From Sipunculus nudus (lineage: Eukaryota; Annelida; Sipuncula; Golfingiida; Sipunculidae): DNA of 64,000 nt. Positions within the stretch are counted from its first letter, which is position 1. The number at the start of each line of letters is the position of its first letter. This document shows, piece after piece, positions 23,101 through 34,089 of the stretch. A model generated the notes under the pieces. That model saw only the letters and a program-made list of their open reading frames with translations. It did not search any database and had not been told where the DNA came from. A program made the translations under genes and the position numbers. Where the stretch lies: assembly GCA_026874595.1 (NCBI GenBank), contig CM049306.1, positions 104,299,142 through 104,363,141 on the forward strand, read 5' to 3'.

Positions 23101-25322
23101 TTCTGGGCAGGCACTGTTTCCACTACTACTTCAGGTTGGGGTTCCGTCTCTTTGACAGGTGCTGAGTTATGCATCATTTGGGATTCACAATCTTGGGTTA
23201 CCGAGTCAGTCTCTTCATTATTGATACCTAAAACAACTCTTTCACAAGGGTTTGTTTCAGTAATGTGTTCCAAGTTACATGAATTTTTAGTTTCTGCACC
23301 AGCTGACACTGAATAATTTGTATTTTCATCAATCCTGCTTGTACTTTCAACTTCATCCGTATCCTGTCTACATGATCGTATTTGTTCATTTGCCAATGTT
23401 TCAACATTACTAGTGTTTGATGTCATATTTATGTTGATTGTCTGTGTCTGACAAACATCTGGCACCTGCCTTCCCTCGTTTCCTTTCTCTTGAACATGAA
23501 TCTCAGGATTATTATCAAGTGCACCTTCTTGAGTTTCCGGGAGGCAGCTTATAGCTGAATCTCCAGCACTATTCATTGCTGAAGTTTCAGAAGGTCGCTG
23601 CCTCTCCTCTTCCTGGAACTTCACAGATTCTGCTGCATCACCAGCAAACTGTTGAACAGGTAGCATTTCTATATCAGCAGAGCCCTGCTGAATGCCAGCA
23701 GCAGTTGTATCACATGGTCCACCTATACCAGCCACAGGTTCAGCATCTGTTTGAGTCTGTTCTTTCTCCTTTACCTCATCTTCCCTTTCTGGAAAGGGTT
23801 TTGAAGCACTTGGCTGCATATCTGACGTGTTCTGTAAATTTTCATTATGATTTGTAAAACTAAAACTGGGTAAAGAAGGATTTTCTTGCTGTTCCACTGA
23901 ATCATCATCAATCAAGGGAGCATCCTGCTCCATTTTCACAGTGGTAGATAAATTTGCTAAATCAGCAGATTTATGGCTTGCATTGTCTGGACATTGTGCC
24001 TGGTTTGAGTCGCTTTGGATGCACAGGACTTCTGTCACTGATGAACTGGAAGCACATGGTGAACATTGTGGAGCTGATGTTATATCATGATTGGTCCTCA
24101 ATGAATTCACAGAATTTGAAGTACCTGTTTCATTGTCCAGATTCAATGTATGTTTCTGTGTTATCAATTCCAATGAAGAAATTGCTTGTGGGATATTTTG
24201 CTGTTCATGTATGCCATTTGCCCATAATAGAGACGGGCTAATATCAGCATTCTGTTTTGTGCTGGTTGGTTCAGGGTCTGCAAGTGAAATATTTTCTGAC
24301 TGATTGTTCTCTTCAGTCTGATTTATTGTCAATAAATTCTCTTCTTGTCTTACAATGAATGTCCCAACTCCACTTGCAGAATTTATAAACTGTTCTGCAT
24401 TGATTGTGTCATTAGGGTCTGGAACACATGCTTGCGGTCCAACATCAATTGTTTCATTGCTTCTCAGGATAGGCTGTCCAATTGTGTCTGCCAGGCTGTT
24501 TCCATGTGACTGTGTTGCTGACACAAAAGTAGAGGATGATTGACTGGAAGATGGAACTACAGAAGTAATAGGTGTAATTCTTTGATGGAATTCACCACCT
24601 CCTCTTTGTAAGACAGCCACTTGAGAAACACCACCTGGATCCTGGACTGAAGGAACAGCAAGCGCGTCATCCTGTTGATTAACACTAGAGACTGGAGGAA
24701 TTATAGGTTCCTCTTCCTTCACTATGACAGGGGAATTACGACTGGATATTTGATCCCGAGGTAACTGGTATGCATTTGAAGAACATGGCTCATCATTCAT
24801 CATCTGGAGTTGGGGTTGCACAGAAGTCCTGTCATCATAAACAGATCCCATTGCACCAGCCTGCAACCTGTCAGTTCCTTGCCAAGATCCTTCTGCAGGG
24901 TCACAGTTTTCATTGTTTTGTGAGTTAGTTGATGTACATATGAGAGGTTCAAGACCAAGTCCTGCTTGCTGGATCACCTGGCCGAGCATGTCTGTGGGGC
25001 CTTCATAATACTGGTGCTGGGCTTGCTGGTGCTCAAGGTGTTCGGTGGTACTTTCAGGAGAATAACATTCTGGTACTTGCTGGGGTACTGCCACACTGCC
25101 AGATGATACCATGAATGTGTAACTTTGGGATGCATTGTGGCTGGTGCTGACACTGGCCTCCCCTGAATCTTGATGTGGAGTGCTATCACTGGGCTGAGAT
25201 GATGATATTGGTCCCTGTTCCACATCTCCTTGTAGTCTGTAATCTTGCGCAGTGACTGTGGTGCTGCTGCTCACTTCCTGGGATCCAATCTCAGCAGCTG
25301 GTGATGCCTCCGATCCCTCCAT
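17570..25322 (-). CDS. Large AT-hook and multi-C2H2 zinc-finger nuclear protein
   Basis: Three coding exons on the minus strand (25322-22745, 21836-21738, 20139-17570) splice in phase 1-1 to a predicted 1,748 residues. Residues 1-~740 are acidic, Ser/Gln/Asn-rich and low complexity. A short folded-looking segment (LTEEQILGILNKAIMETVIAL) follows. AT-hooks come next: KRGRPPG, then KRGRPR at the end of exon 1, then KRPGRKK encoded by exon 2. Exon 3 begins with a degenerate finger, an acidic and basic linker, and a 17-finger C2H2 array at about residues 1092-1565, then a Ser/Thr/Pro/Gln tail ending in QQHQQQQ. AT-hooks bind the AT minor groove and C2H2 arrays bind specific DNA, so a nuclear DNA-binding or chromatin role is inferred. 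The first ATG used is at 25322. An acceptor ten bases upstream means a 5' non-coding exon, or a short coding one, exists further upstream. I do not recognise the orthologue. Confidence 0.86.
20190..21572. mobile_element. TIR element E2 with ~275-bp internal tandem units
   Basis: The left end TGTATCCGCCAAAA matches the reverse complement of the right end TTTTTGGCGGATACA. Internal units anchored on GATGTCTGCAGC-type sequence occur at about 20281, 20553, 20787 and 21064 (steps 272, 234, 277). Each contains AGGTGGCGCCACC and GATATGAGTGATTTTA. It fills most of the intron between zinc-finger exons 2 and 3. There is no transposase. Ends share GTATCC with E1 and E3 but the internal satellite is different. 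Confidence 0.82.
21738..21836 (-). CDS. Zinc-finger gene coding exon 2 (AT-hook-like)
   Basis: 99 bases (33 codons, phase 1 at both ends), too short to stand out as a frame. It translates to NEILPKRPGRKKSIPLRRV and onward to SVDVSSEE. The minus-strand acceptor is ATCTACAG and the donor GTGAGA. It joins KRGRPRK of exon 1 to EDDIED of exon 3 without frame loss. Confidence 0.82.
21837..22744. other. Intron of the zinc-finger gene, nothing distinctive
   Basis: AT-rich. CCTGGCAGCCATAT-like sequence occurs at about 22372 and 22680. No further feature seen. Confidence 0.6.
22745..25322 (-). CDS. Zinc-finger gene coding exon 1 (acidic region, AT-hooks)
   Basis: 859 codons plus one base. The donor GTAAGT falls directly after CCAAGAA, and the apparent stop at 22737 is intronic read-through. 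The exon itself runs upstream to 25332, where TTGTTGTCAG is the acceptor. Confidence 0.85.
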
Positions 25323-25332
25323 GTCATTTTCC

Positions 25333-28049
25333 CTGACAACAAATAAAACATTTAATAAAATGAAATTTTTGACAGGTCTGTCCTAGCTTATCAATACTGC
25401 CATAATCCAATAAAGTACTAGATCAGCTTTTGTTCTGAAGTCATTAGAACAGAAGTCAACAGCCCCCCCCCCCACCAAACCCCCACATGCCATATCCCCT
25501 AAAGGTAACACGAGTATAATGCAACAACACAATTATTCTCATGTAGCCCTGCCCGGGCTTTAGTATTTGCGTTTACTAATAAAATGCTTAAAATAAAACG
25601 TGATTCCATGTACCTATAGACTTAAATCACTGCCAGCTCTTATCACTAAAGCCCTGTTAAGTCCCTATGGTGAATCCCTGATATTTGCATATTAAGGCAT
25701 CACAAGACTCTTTGAGGACCTGATGATTCCCCCGTATTTGCATATCAGGCCATCACGCCTCATGTGAGTGGCATCGTTGCTATGAGAACACCAACAGCGG
25801 TCCCACAGCTCGACCCGCTTGGTAACATTCGCACAGAAATCATGTGTTCAGGTAGTCCACACATAAACCTTCGTGTCCTATGATATATATCTGCTGAACG
25901 AATATTACGGGCCATGGGCCAAATGTAAGTGCATATTGTAGACACTACCGCAACAATTTTGTACCGACAGGTCCAGTAAAATTCCTTCTGCAGAGATGAC
26001 AAGAGCAGCTGGCAGCATTTTTCTGAAACTGTGTATTAACTGTCAAATTGCGACTCGCAAATTGGGATCGTTTCAGTCAGCCGGTACATTTTGACTGCGC
26101 TTGTCGCGTAGTGCACCTGAATATCTTGCGCTGATTGGCTGAGCCAGAGTTTGGCCTACATTATGTTTAAACAGGCCAACTTTCAAGAGTACTGGTCCGA
26201 TAAACGTTAACACTGAGGCTGAGAGTTATAGTGTTTTATAAAGTCTCGCCAAACTAAAGGGAAGCGATGGCCTAAAATTATTAAGACAAATTAAGTGGGA
26301 ATATTTGTAGCCAATTTGAAGGCCATAATAGGCGATTACTGAATGAACCATGTTGGTTTCGAAAAAGATTCTGGGAAAGACCACTGCTGACGTCACTGGA
26401 AAAAGACCTTAGTTCAGAGAGGTGGTGATGTGTTGAGCTGACCGTCCGGGAACCGGCCAAGACAGTCCATGAAATCAGAGGGTCAGATAGTTGCAAATTA
26501 GTTATATGAGTTGCCGCAAGATGGCGGTACCAATACTAAATGCAACACAATGCGTGAACGTTTGATGTCAGAAGCAACAATTAAGTCAGAACTATTTCAT
26601 GGACTGGGCCAGTTTAATTCTAATGGTCAAAAATTTGAAAACATTCAGGATTGCAAGACCAGCCATTTGTAACATAGATACATTTGAAATCAAACTTACA
26701 ATTGACACTGGATCTCTCAAACTATAGGGATTAAAATACTTGTAGTATAATTAAGATTAGAATAATTGTAGTGGCAGTAAATTGTGAGGACAAGTATCAC
26801 AAAAGAACTGAAGAACCCTCCCCCCCCCCTTCTCTTTCTTAAAATCAAAACTGACAGTACTGATAATAATTATAATTTGACACTGACCAATCTTTAAGTT
26901 CAGCAACATTACAAAAATAAACAGGTCCCTTAAATTTTGTTAAAATAATTCCCTTCACTTATGGAAATTTAATCAACACTATTATAATTGTCATGTAAAC
27001 ACTGATAAAGGCTTTAACAGTGTTTACATGATATTATAACACTGTTGATTAAATAATATAACATTATATAAAAAAAACTCATATAAACACAATAAAAGAC
27101 ACAAACACAATTTAATCTAGGTCCCCTGAATTGATGGATAAATAATAACTTAAGACAAAATTACTGATAATGTGACCAGTTAGCAGGTAAAACTGTCGCC
27201 AATGACGCGGGTCACAAATTAGGGCCTAAGCAGTGACGTCAATATCTGGTTATGGTTTCGGCTGAGAACGTTTTGACACGTATCCGGGTCGTCATATGTG
27301 TGCACAGATTTGCCAAATTATCTCATAAACCCGTCGTAGCATTATAAAATGTCGGAATATATTTTACACATTTTGCATTTTGTAACCTGAGAGGGGTTGT
27401 GACTGCAACTGCCCAATGCAGTGAACCACGCCCTCCCCTGTCGTGCACTTGAGCGCAGCACGAAAATTTCACTGCCTTGACCTTATTGTTCGCCGCCATG
27501 TTTTGCACCAAACGCCAGGGCAAGGCGACAGAAATTTCAGAAGCTCATCCAACATGGCATGGCAACCAGGCATGGCGGAACTTTACACAAAAATAAACTT
27601 GCTTATATCTCTTTTAAAAATACGCAAATTCGGACACTTACCGGTGCGTGAAAAATTATTGTGGAGCACTGCTGTATATTTCTTTGCCGTCGACCAACGA
27701 TTATTGCCAACAAGCACCCTGAATAGACATATAAAACTTCCGTGGGCGAACAATAGATGGCGTCCTAGGCCAAGCCAGCTTGACTGGGCCGTGATAGTGG
27801 CATCGAGATGATTCGCGATGCCACGTAACAGATCTGTTTATCATGCGATACACAGTGCCCGCACACAGAACAGCCGTGCCAAAGAACAGATATATAGGCC
27901 TTTATTCGGAGCTAATATATGTTTCGAACAATTAATTCATTGCACGGGCCTGTTTACTAAAATTGTTACTGGTAATTTGGTAAAACGATTTAAATTGATT
28001 AGGCCTAAATACAACTGCCAGTGTACGGTATATAATTAAGGTTACATGT
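25333..28049. promoter_or_regulatory. Upstream region of the zinc-finger gene with candidate promoters
   Basis: Two CpG-richer patches are present, about 25750-26530 and 27190-27900. The first has an inverted CCAAT box (GATTGGCTGAG, ~26133) and AAGATGGCGG (26518-26527), a YY1-type promoter motif. The second has GCCGCCATGTT (~27494) and, on the minus strand, CACCG/GTAAGTGTCC near 27636-27645, which would make a good donor for a 5' non-coding exon of the zinc-finger gene. The transcription start is not resolved, and the first exon of alpha-catenin could also originate here. No coding frame is supported. Confidence 0.4.
25683..25743. promoter_or_regulatory. Duplicated octamer motif ATTTGCAT, 53-bp spacing
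   Basis: ATTTGCAT at 25683-25690 and 25736-25743, each within TATTTGCATAT and followed by GGC(A/C)ATCAC. The pair is a short tandem duplication upstream of the zinc-finger gene. ATTTGCAT is the POU/Oct-family site; binding here is not shown. Confidence 0.5.
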
Positions 28050-28219
28050 CACAGGCACTCGTTTCCAGCACTAAAATGGCCTAGAAACCGAAAACACATT
28101 GAGTATGGGCGATATACCCATTATAAAGAACTTTTATAATGGGTATATCGCCCATACTCAATGTGTTTTCGGTTTCTAGGCCATTTTAGTGCTGGAAACG
28201 AGTGCCTGTGGTTACATGT
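28041..28219. mobile_element. 161-bp near-perfect hairpin MITE with 9-bp target duplication
   Basis: The element 28050-28210 begins CACAGGCACTCGTTTCC and ends with its reverse complement. Arms of about 78 bases match without visible mismatch except a one-base length difference near the centre. It is flanked by GTTACATGT on both sides (28041-28049, 28211-28219). A 9-bp duplication is characteristic of Mutator-like elements; the assignment is inference. It has no coding capacity. Confidence 0.92.
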
Positions 28220-28683
28220 ATAATGTGTACAGATGAATATGTATATTTGAATTTTCAGTTCTGCAACTATATATATAGCCTACTTTTTTTTATTTACATA
28301 CTTTTTTTCTGGCAAAACTTCTTTTTAAACTTTTTTTTCATACTTTTTCAGGGATGGATACTTTTTGATACTTTTTTTTCTTAAATCATCATCTTCAGGT
28401 ATTGATTATAGGCTGTTTACCTGAACCAAATGAGTGCAGTAGACATGCTCTGTCAATATTTCATAAAAGTGGCATTTCATCAGCGAATTTTTTTTTTTTG
28501 CGACATTAATTGCCAATGTTTTACAAAATCACTGGATAGATTTTATTTTTATACTTTTTTTAAGACAATTGTTTTACTTTTTTTTTAGTAAGATTTTATA
28601 CTTTTTCCCATTAAATCCTGAGTGGCACCCCTTGTATTTGCAGGCTCCTATACGTGCATGCCTGTTTCGATAATTAGGCCTAA

Positions 28684-28735
<52 letters not shown>

Positions 28736-29403
28736 GTTTCATTGTGAACATACATCTAATGGGACTAATACATAAAAGTAACTATGAAAAAGGGGTAATA
28801 AATACTAATTTATTAGAATTGGCAGTATTCCTGCAATTAAAGGCATGGGACTTTAAGTTTTGGGTTATTGTATGATAGATTCTTTAACGCTTTGCCTATA
28901 TAATAATTATAGACTAGGCTGGATGCCATCTTTCTAAAGGCCTGTTGTAGATAGCTTGGACAGTAGCCTACATATAGACCAACGGTTTTTCTTACTTAAA
29001 TATATAGACCTATACAAAACTAGTATATGTATGAGTGTGTTTGAGAGTGTCTGACATGTATAGCTAATTGCAATAAAGTATAGGTATATAATTATATCTA
29101 AATCTGAATAATTATACAAAAGGCATGAACGTGGTGATGCGCTAATAAATTTAAATGCCTATATAGGATTTCATATGTGACGGGAAGACCAAACAATAAA
29201 AACTAGGCCTAAATTAATGCAGTAGGCTAGTTTATACTGACAGAAGCGGGTCCGGGGAGGGGGCACGGGGTTTCGGAGCCCCTCTATCTCTTTTCATCCG
29301 CCATGAAGGGTTTCAAACCATTTTTTGCCGCCTGTACCCCGACCCCTTTCCTGACCTGGGGACATTTTTTTTAAATTTAGTCATTAGGCCAAAAAAAATT
29401 AAA
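28220..29403. other. Low-complexity T-rich and AT-rich stretch
   Basis: Repeated ACTTTTTTTT-type tracts at 28280-28610 and the (TA)n tract at 28685-28733. No gene seen. Confidence 0.6.
28685..28733. repeat. (TA)n microsatellite
   Basis: Uninterrupted TA run of about 24 units. Confidence 0.97.
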
Positions 29404-29707
29404 AGTATGGTTCTCAGGCACCGCCCGCATCAATTTTAAACCCCCGCATCAAAACTTTTTATTTTAATTTTCAATAAAAACTTTTCATTTTGAGCTGCTG
29501 CCGGTCCGAAATTTCTTTCTAGAAGAAAAAAATCATACAATTTCCTTTGTTTTGTAGTGCTTTTACTTATTTAGCAAAATAAAACTGTTATTTTCATGCT
29601 TTTCCCTTATCATTTGACATTTTTATCGAAACATACCAAAAAAAAAATAAAATAAAAAAAGCGCCCGCCCGCATTGATTTATGAAAAAAAGTGCCTGAGA
29701 ACCATAC
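29404..29707. mobile_element. ~300-bp MITE with 17-bp TIRs
   Basis: The left end GTATGGTTCTCAGGCAC and right end GTGCCTGAGAACCATAC are exact inverted copies. GCCCGCAT blocks occur just inside both ends (CGCCCGCATCAAT, CGCCCGCATTGAT). The interior is AT-rich without a frame. Flanks are A- and T-rich, so a target duplication cannot be read. Confidence 0.82.
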
Positions 29708-31380
29708 CTTTTTTTTATTTTTGCCTTAGTCCTCATGGGTTGGACCCGTCCTTTTCCTAAATCCTGGATCCCTCGCTAACTGGTTAGGTACAACTGTTCA
29801 AGTGTTACCCTAACGTGCGCGGGCAGAACGTGGCATTATAGATGCAGCTTTTTAGGTCACAGCGATGCAATTTTTCGTGTGATGGATGTACGTAGGCTTA
29901 CAGAGAGTGTCGTCAAAGAATAGTTTCTTTAGACGTCCATACGTATATATATATCCTTAGTAATTTTAATGTTTTGTAAACTTAATAATGATTTATTAAT
30001 AAAGTTAACCATAATGTCCGCAGTTTATATAGATTTTTATTGTTCTCCTTATTGTTATCTGCTTTAGAATTTTTCTATCCTTTTAAAATTTCCAATGGTT
30101 ATTTTTACACCATCTAAACTTGGTTGCATTAGTGGATATTTGCAAATAAACAGATATTATTTGTTGAAAATCAGACCTGTAAAAACAAAAAAATTATTGG
30201 AAGATAACACTCTTATATTAATTTATGTCTAAGCCGTTTTTTTAATTGATATAGTATACTCGGCAAACATTTTTTATTTATACATGTACGGTCTCAGAAT
30301 AAATATGCATATGTTTCTTTCTTAAGCTTACAGAATGGACAAATGTCTGATTATACCACAGATATTTAAAATAAAAATATTTTATGTACTTAATATATTA
30401 CCAATATCGTGAATATTGAGAGGCCTGCAAAGCTGACGAGTCACATTTTAACTACATTTCTTACAAAAGAGTGGAAACAATCTCTCTTTCTAAATTTAAA
30501 TAACTGGCCTATATTTTACTATATACAGTTATCTAGTTCTATACTAAAAACAAGTGACCCATGGGTCATGACGCTTAGCTGCCAAGCATGACCTGTGACA
30601 TCATGGGCTGAGATTCACAACTTCCAGTCAAATTTTTTTAAGATCTTATTTGGCAATTTTGTTGAAACTTTCTACGATGAAAGAAATATATATCACATAT
30701 ATGTCTGGTTAAAATACAATGACTTTTTAGTTGGGTCAGCATGGTAGGTAAACTGCAAAACCTGAAAGAAAAGAATTGCAGAAAGCATCACTAAGAGTCT
30801 TGGAAAACAAATAAAGCAATCCTAAATCCAGGTACAGACCCACATATTATCAAAACAAACATTTGCTGGTATATCTGATGATTTGTATAAGAAATATTTA
30901 GATATCTAGGAAACTAAGTTTATTGCTATGTTTCCATAAAATAAACTGCAAAATGTTCCAATCATCTTATAAATCAGTAGCCAAACCTTAATACAATACT
31001 CTCATAGTCTTAATGCCTGGCCGAAGCATTTAGTAATACCTTAGGCTACAGAGTGTTTTTGTTATGCACTAATGATGTTCATATCATTCAATAGGCTGAC
31101 ACAAAAGAGAGTCATATATCTTAAGTGTCGCTCACAATTCCGGCCACACAGTGAGATGTACCAGTTGAAATGCAACGGTCATATATATAAGAAAAATAGA
31201 GATGGTCTACAAAGTAAGTTATTATTGTGAACATCCCTGATTTATAACCATGGCCTTTAGCCCACATTTTAATTGGATTCTTTCTAGAGTATGGGTAACT
31301 ATACTAACCACTTAAAACTGGAGTAATCACTTGGCAACCAATGTGTGAATAGCTTTGACCTGCAGCCGTTAACTTCCTGA
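29708..31380. other. Intergenic, no gene seen
   Basis: AT-rich unique-looking DNA. The only recognised feature is the isolated repeat end at 30549-30581. Confidence 0.55.
30549..30581. repeat. Isolated end of the 2.6-kb repeat family, reverse orientation
   Basis: AACAAGTGACCCATGGGTCA and the following TGACGCTTAGCTG match the reverse complement of the CAGCTGAGCG..CCCTTGTT terminus of copies A and B. The rest of the element is not recognisable alongside. Confidence 0.6.
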
Positions 31381-31419
31381 CCAGCCGTGTCTTTGGCACA
31401 AGTTTCTAGATTTCGGTGG

Positions 31420-32600
31420 TTGTATTGTCTGCCTGATGATTATTAAAACTGAATGAATACTTGCATGGTCATATCCATATCCATGGAGTTGAATGTCTCC
31501 GGAAATAACTTCCTGTATTGTACTGGCATAAGCCAGGTAAAGGATGGACCCTGCACAGCTTCCTTGAGGTACCGAAAAAGGTAGATCCGTAGTCCTTGAG
31601 AACTTCTCACCTATTTTTACTTTACATGATCTGGGTCTTAGATAAGTGTCAAACCATTCAAGAAATTTTCCATTTATACCAAACTTATTGTATAAAACTG
31701 TACATATAAAATAGAGTGACCCACCGTGTCAAAGGCGGCTGAAAAATCTATCGCCATCGTTGCTGTATTTTTCCTGACGTTCCATAGACCATAGCATGTC
31801 ATTAGTCAATTTGAAAAGTCAGTATTTCACACAAGTAGCTTTTCTCTGTATTGCCGACTGATAATCTGACATTAATTATTGGCTCTTAGTAGGCTGATTA
31901 AATTCAGACAGGGCCGGCTTTTCAAGTACCTTTGATACAAATGCCAAATTACTCAACAGGTCTGTTATCTGAAGACGTTAACTCAATACCAAGGTTTTTT
32001 TTCAGGAGGGGACGTTCTTTTCTGAAATCTCCCTTCAAACAGTGAAATGAAAAAAATGTCTGTTATTTTGGTGATCACTGCTGGAAGCATTTCTGAAGAA
32101 GAGTATATAGGCAGTGCATCTGTTTCACAATTCTTACTTGGCAAACTATTGATATTGACTGTAACTTATTTCTGAGACATAGGCCTAAATTATATAAAGA
32201 TTTTACATCATTTCTTGAAGGCCGTCAATGTGGAAATTCGTCCAAACTTTTTTTTATTTTATTTATTTTACTCAGGGAAAAAATCGGCGAATTTGTTAGC
32301 TAAATCCTCATCACATGCACATGCAGCCCTTTTGGCAGTGGATTGTCTTTATTAACACCTGTATAATCTTAGTGACAAGCAGCTTCGTTGTAACATTTTT
32401 GCAAATTGTATCTTCTCACTTACTGTATTGGTCCTTTTTTTTTAAATTTAAGCATGTTGCGGTATTTCGCCCGTTCCACTTTTAGAGCTTTCAGTGTAGA
32501 ATCTGTTTTGTATTTATTCAACAGCCTCTCTCTGCGTCTTTAAGTAAAATATAGTTTTCTTTTTTGTTCTTTAGTATGACAGATGGCCCTGCATTGAGCT
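31420..32600 (-). pseudogene. Non-LTR (LINE) reverse-transcriptase fragment, decayed
   Basis: On the minus strand, conceptual pieces read in order LLNKYKTDSTLKALKVERAK (~32460-32520), DEDLANKFADFFPE (~32276-32315), LTNDMLWSMERQE (~31770-31810), AIDFSAAFDTVGH (31720-31757) and FSVPQGSC (31545-31585). After these comes a GYGYDHA where the catalytic YADD box is expected. Frames are broken between pieces. The motif set is that of Jockey/CR1-like LINE RTs. The mutated catalytic box and stops mean it is dead. Confidence 0.82.
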
Positions 32601-32705
32601 GTCCGTGTCGTTCTAAGTGCTCATGAATAAGGCAAGTTTTTAAGAGAATTATGTTTTAAACAAATTCAAAACTCAACAGGAACTATGAACGTTAACATGC
32701 ATGTC

Positions 32706-33761
32706 ACAGTGGTCAGGGTTGGGCAAAACCTGGGTTTTAAGCATAAAACCAAGCCCAGTGGGTTTCACAGGGTAAACCCGGGTTTTATGGGTTTTATGAG
32801 CAATATAGTCTCAAATGGCAACTGACTGAACTCAAAATTTCTCGTACCAGCTTGGGAAATACTGTGATCAGTATGCTTCTTTGCTTTAAAAATATATAAC
32901 TTTATAAATATATATAATATATAAATGATTTATGTTATATATAGCAGTTATAATGATAATTTAAAAATAAAATCAGGAGTTTTTAAGATGGAGTATAAAC
33001 CTACTGTTCTTTGTAACTCCCATTATTTTAACCATATTTCTACCTGAATCTATTATTTGTATAATTTAATGATTTTGAAATAATTTCCTTTGTGTCATTG
33101 AAAGATTGAAAGCGGACGAATTAGTTATTGGGTGTACAAAAACTGGCTAACTGGTTGACACAAGATGGTTACTGGCTGCCAAGTGTCAATTAACTTATTA
33201 TCAGTACATGTTTATGATACCACACAGGTGAAGCCACAGTGACACCTCAGTGCTAGTGTCATACGCATCCAATCTTCTCTGTATGCCAGCCAATTCCACT
33301 GCTGTAGAATGTGTATTCTCTATCTATGGCTACATACAAAACAAGATTCTTGGTCGACTTGGAGTACAACCTGCTGCAAAGCTTTTGACCTGCTATCGTG
33401 CATTTTGTGGACATTCTGAAATGGACTGGTAGCAGTTTGTATAACACAGTTTGAACATTATGCATGATGTATCAAAATAGCATTGGTGCATGACACAATT
33501 TCTTGCTTGTGAGCTTCTTCATTAATATCTATGAAGTTGTTCATCAATTGGTATTAATCTTATTTCATGACAATTGCTGTAGTTTTTCCCTCTTTGTTTG
33601 ATTATATGCATTTTATGCAGCAATTCTGAGACTGAAAAGAATGCTTCTAGAAAAACCCAAATCATATTGCCCATTAAAACCCGCATGTGGGTTTTAAGGC
33701 TTATTGCCCGCCCGCTCGGATTTACCCGCCTGGGTATTACCCGCCCAACCCTGACATTGGT
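32706..33761 (+). mobile_element. hAT transposon remnant with 8-bp target duplication
   Basis: The element 32714-33753 starts CAGGGTTGGGC and ends GCCCAACCCTG, typical hAT-type ends. Flanking octamers ACAGTGGT (32706-32713) and ACATTGGT (33754-33761) match at 7 of 8 positions. Subterminal blocks of GGGTTTTA / TAAAACCC type lie inside both ends. Confidence 0.88.
33250..33432 (+). pseudogene. hAT transposase C-terminal dimerisation fragment
   Basis: MPANSTAVECVFSIYGYIQN followed by KILGRLGVQPAAKLL resembles the hAT C-terminal dimerisation domain (pattern P..S...ER.FS..G.......L......L). Only about 60 codons are open; the catalytic core and zinc finger are missing within this 1.04-kb element. 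Confidence 0.8.
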
Positions 33762-33889
33762 TGATGTATATTTATATTATATTTTTCAAACCACCCCGTT
33801 AGCTTCATTCTAACCACATTCACCTGATGATCGGGTCGCACCCCGTGAAACAGACTGTTGTGAATTAACAGTGTTGTTTTTCTCCAGAG

Positions 33890-33890
<1 letters not shown>

Positions 33891-33949
<59 letters not shown>
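33891..33949. repeat. (TA)n microsatellite
   Basis: Uninterrupted TA run of about 29 units. Confidence 0.97.
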
Positions 33950-33951
<2 letters not shown>

Positions 33952-34089
33952 CCTACGAAGACCCGCATACAGATAAGTTTTTTTAATACGTAAGCATATG
34001 ATTTAAACATTAATAACATAATTATATAATAATAGTAAATACAATAAAAACTTAATTATATCGACCAACCTTCTCTTGAGCGTCTAATC

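Noticed and set aside
25760-26002. 80-codon minus-strand frame upstream of the zinc-finger gene
   Set aside because: No recognisable motif and no splice path to the next exon in phase; more likely 5' non-coding or promoter DNA.
27443-27811. 122-codon plus-strand frame in the CpG-rich patch
   Set aside because: No similarity recognised; composition fits promoter DNA and no donor or acceptor supports an exon.
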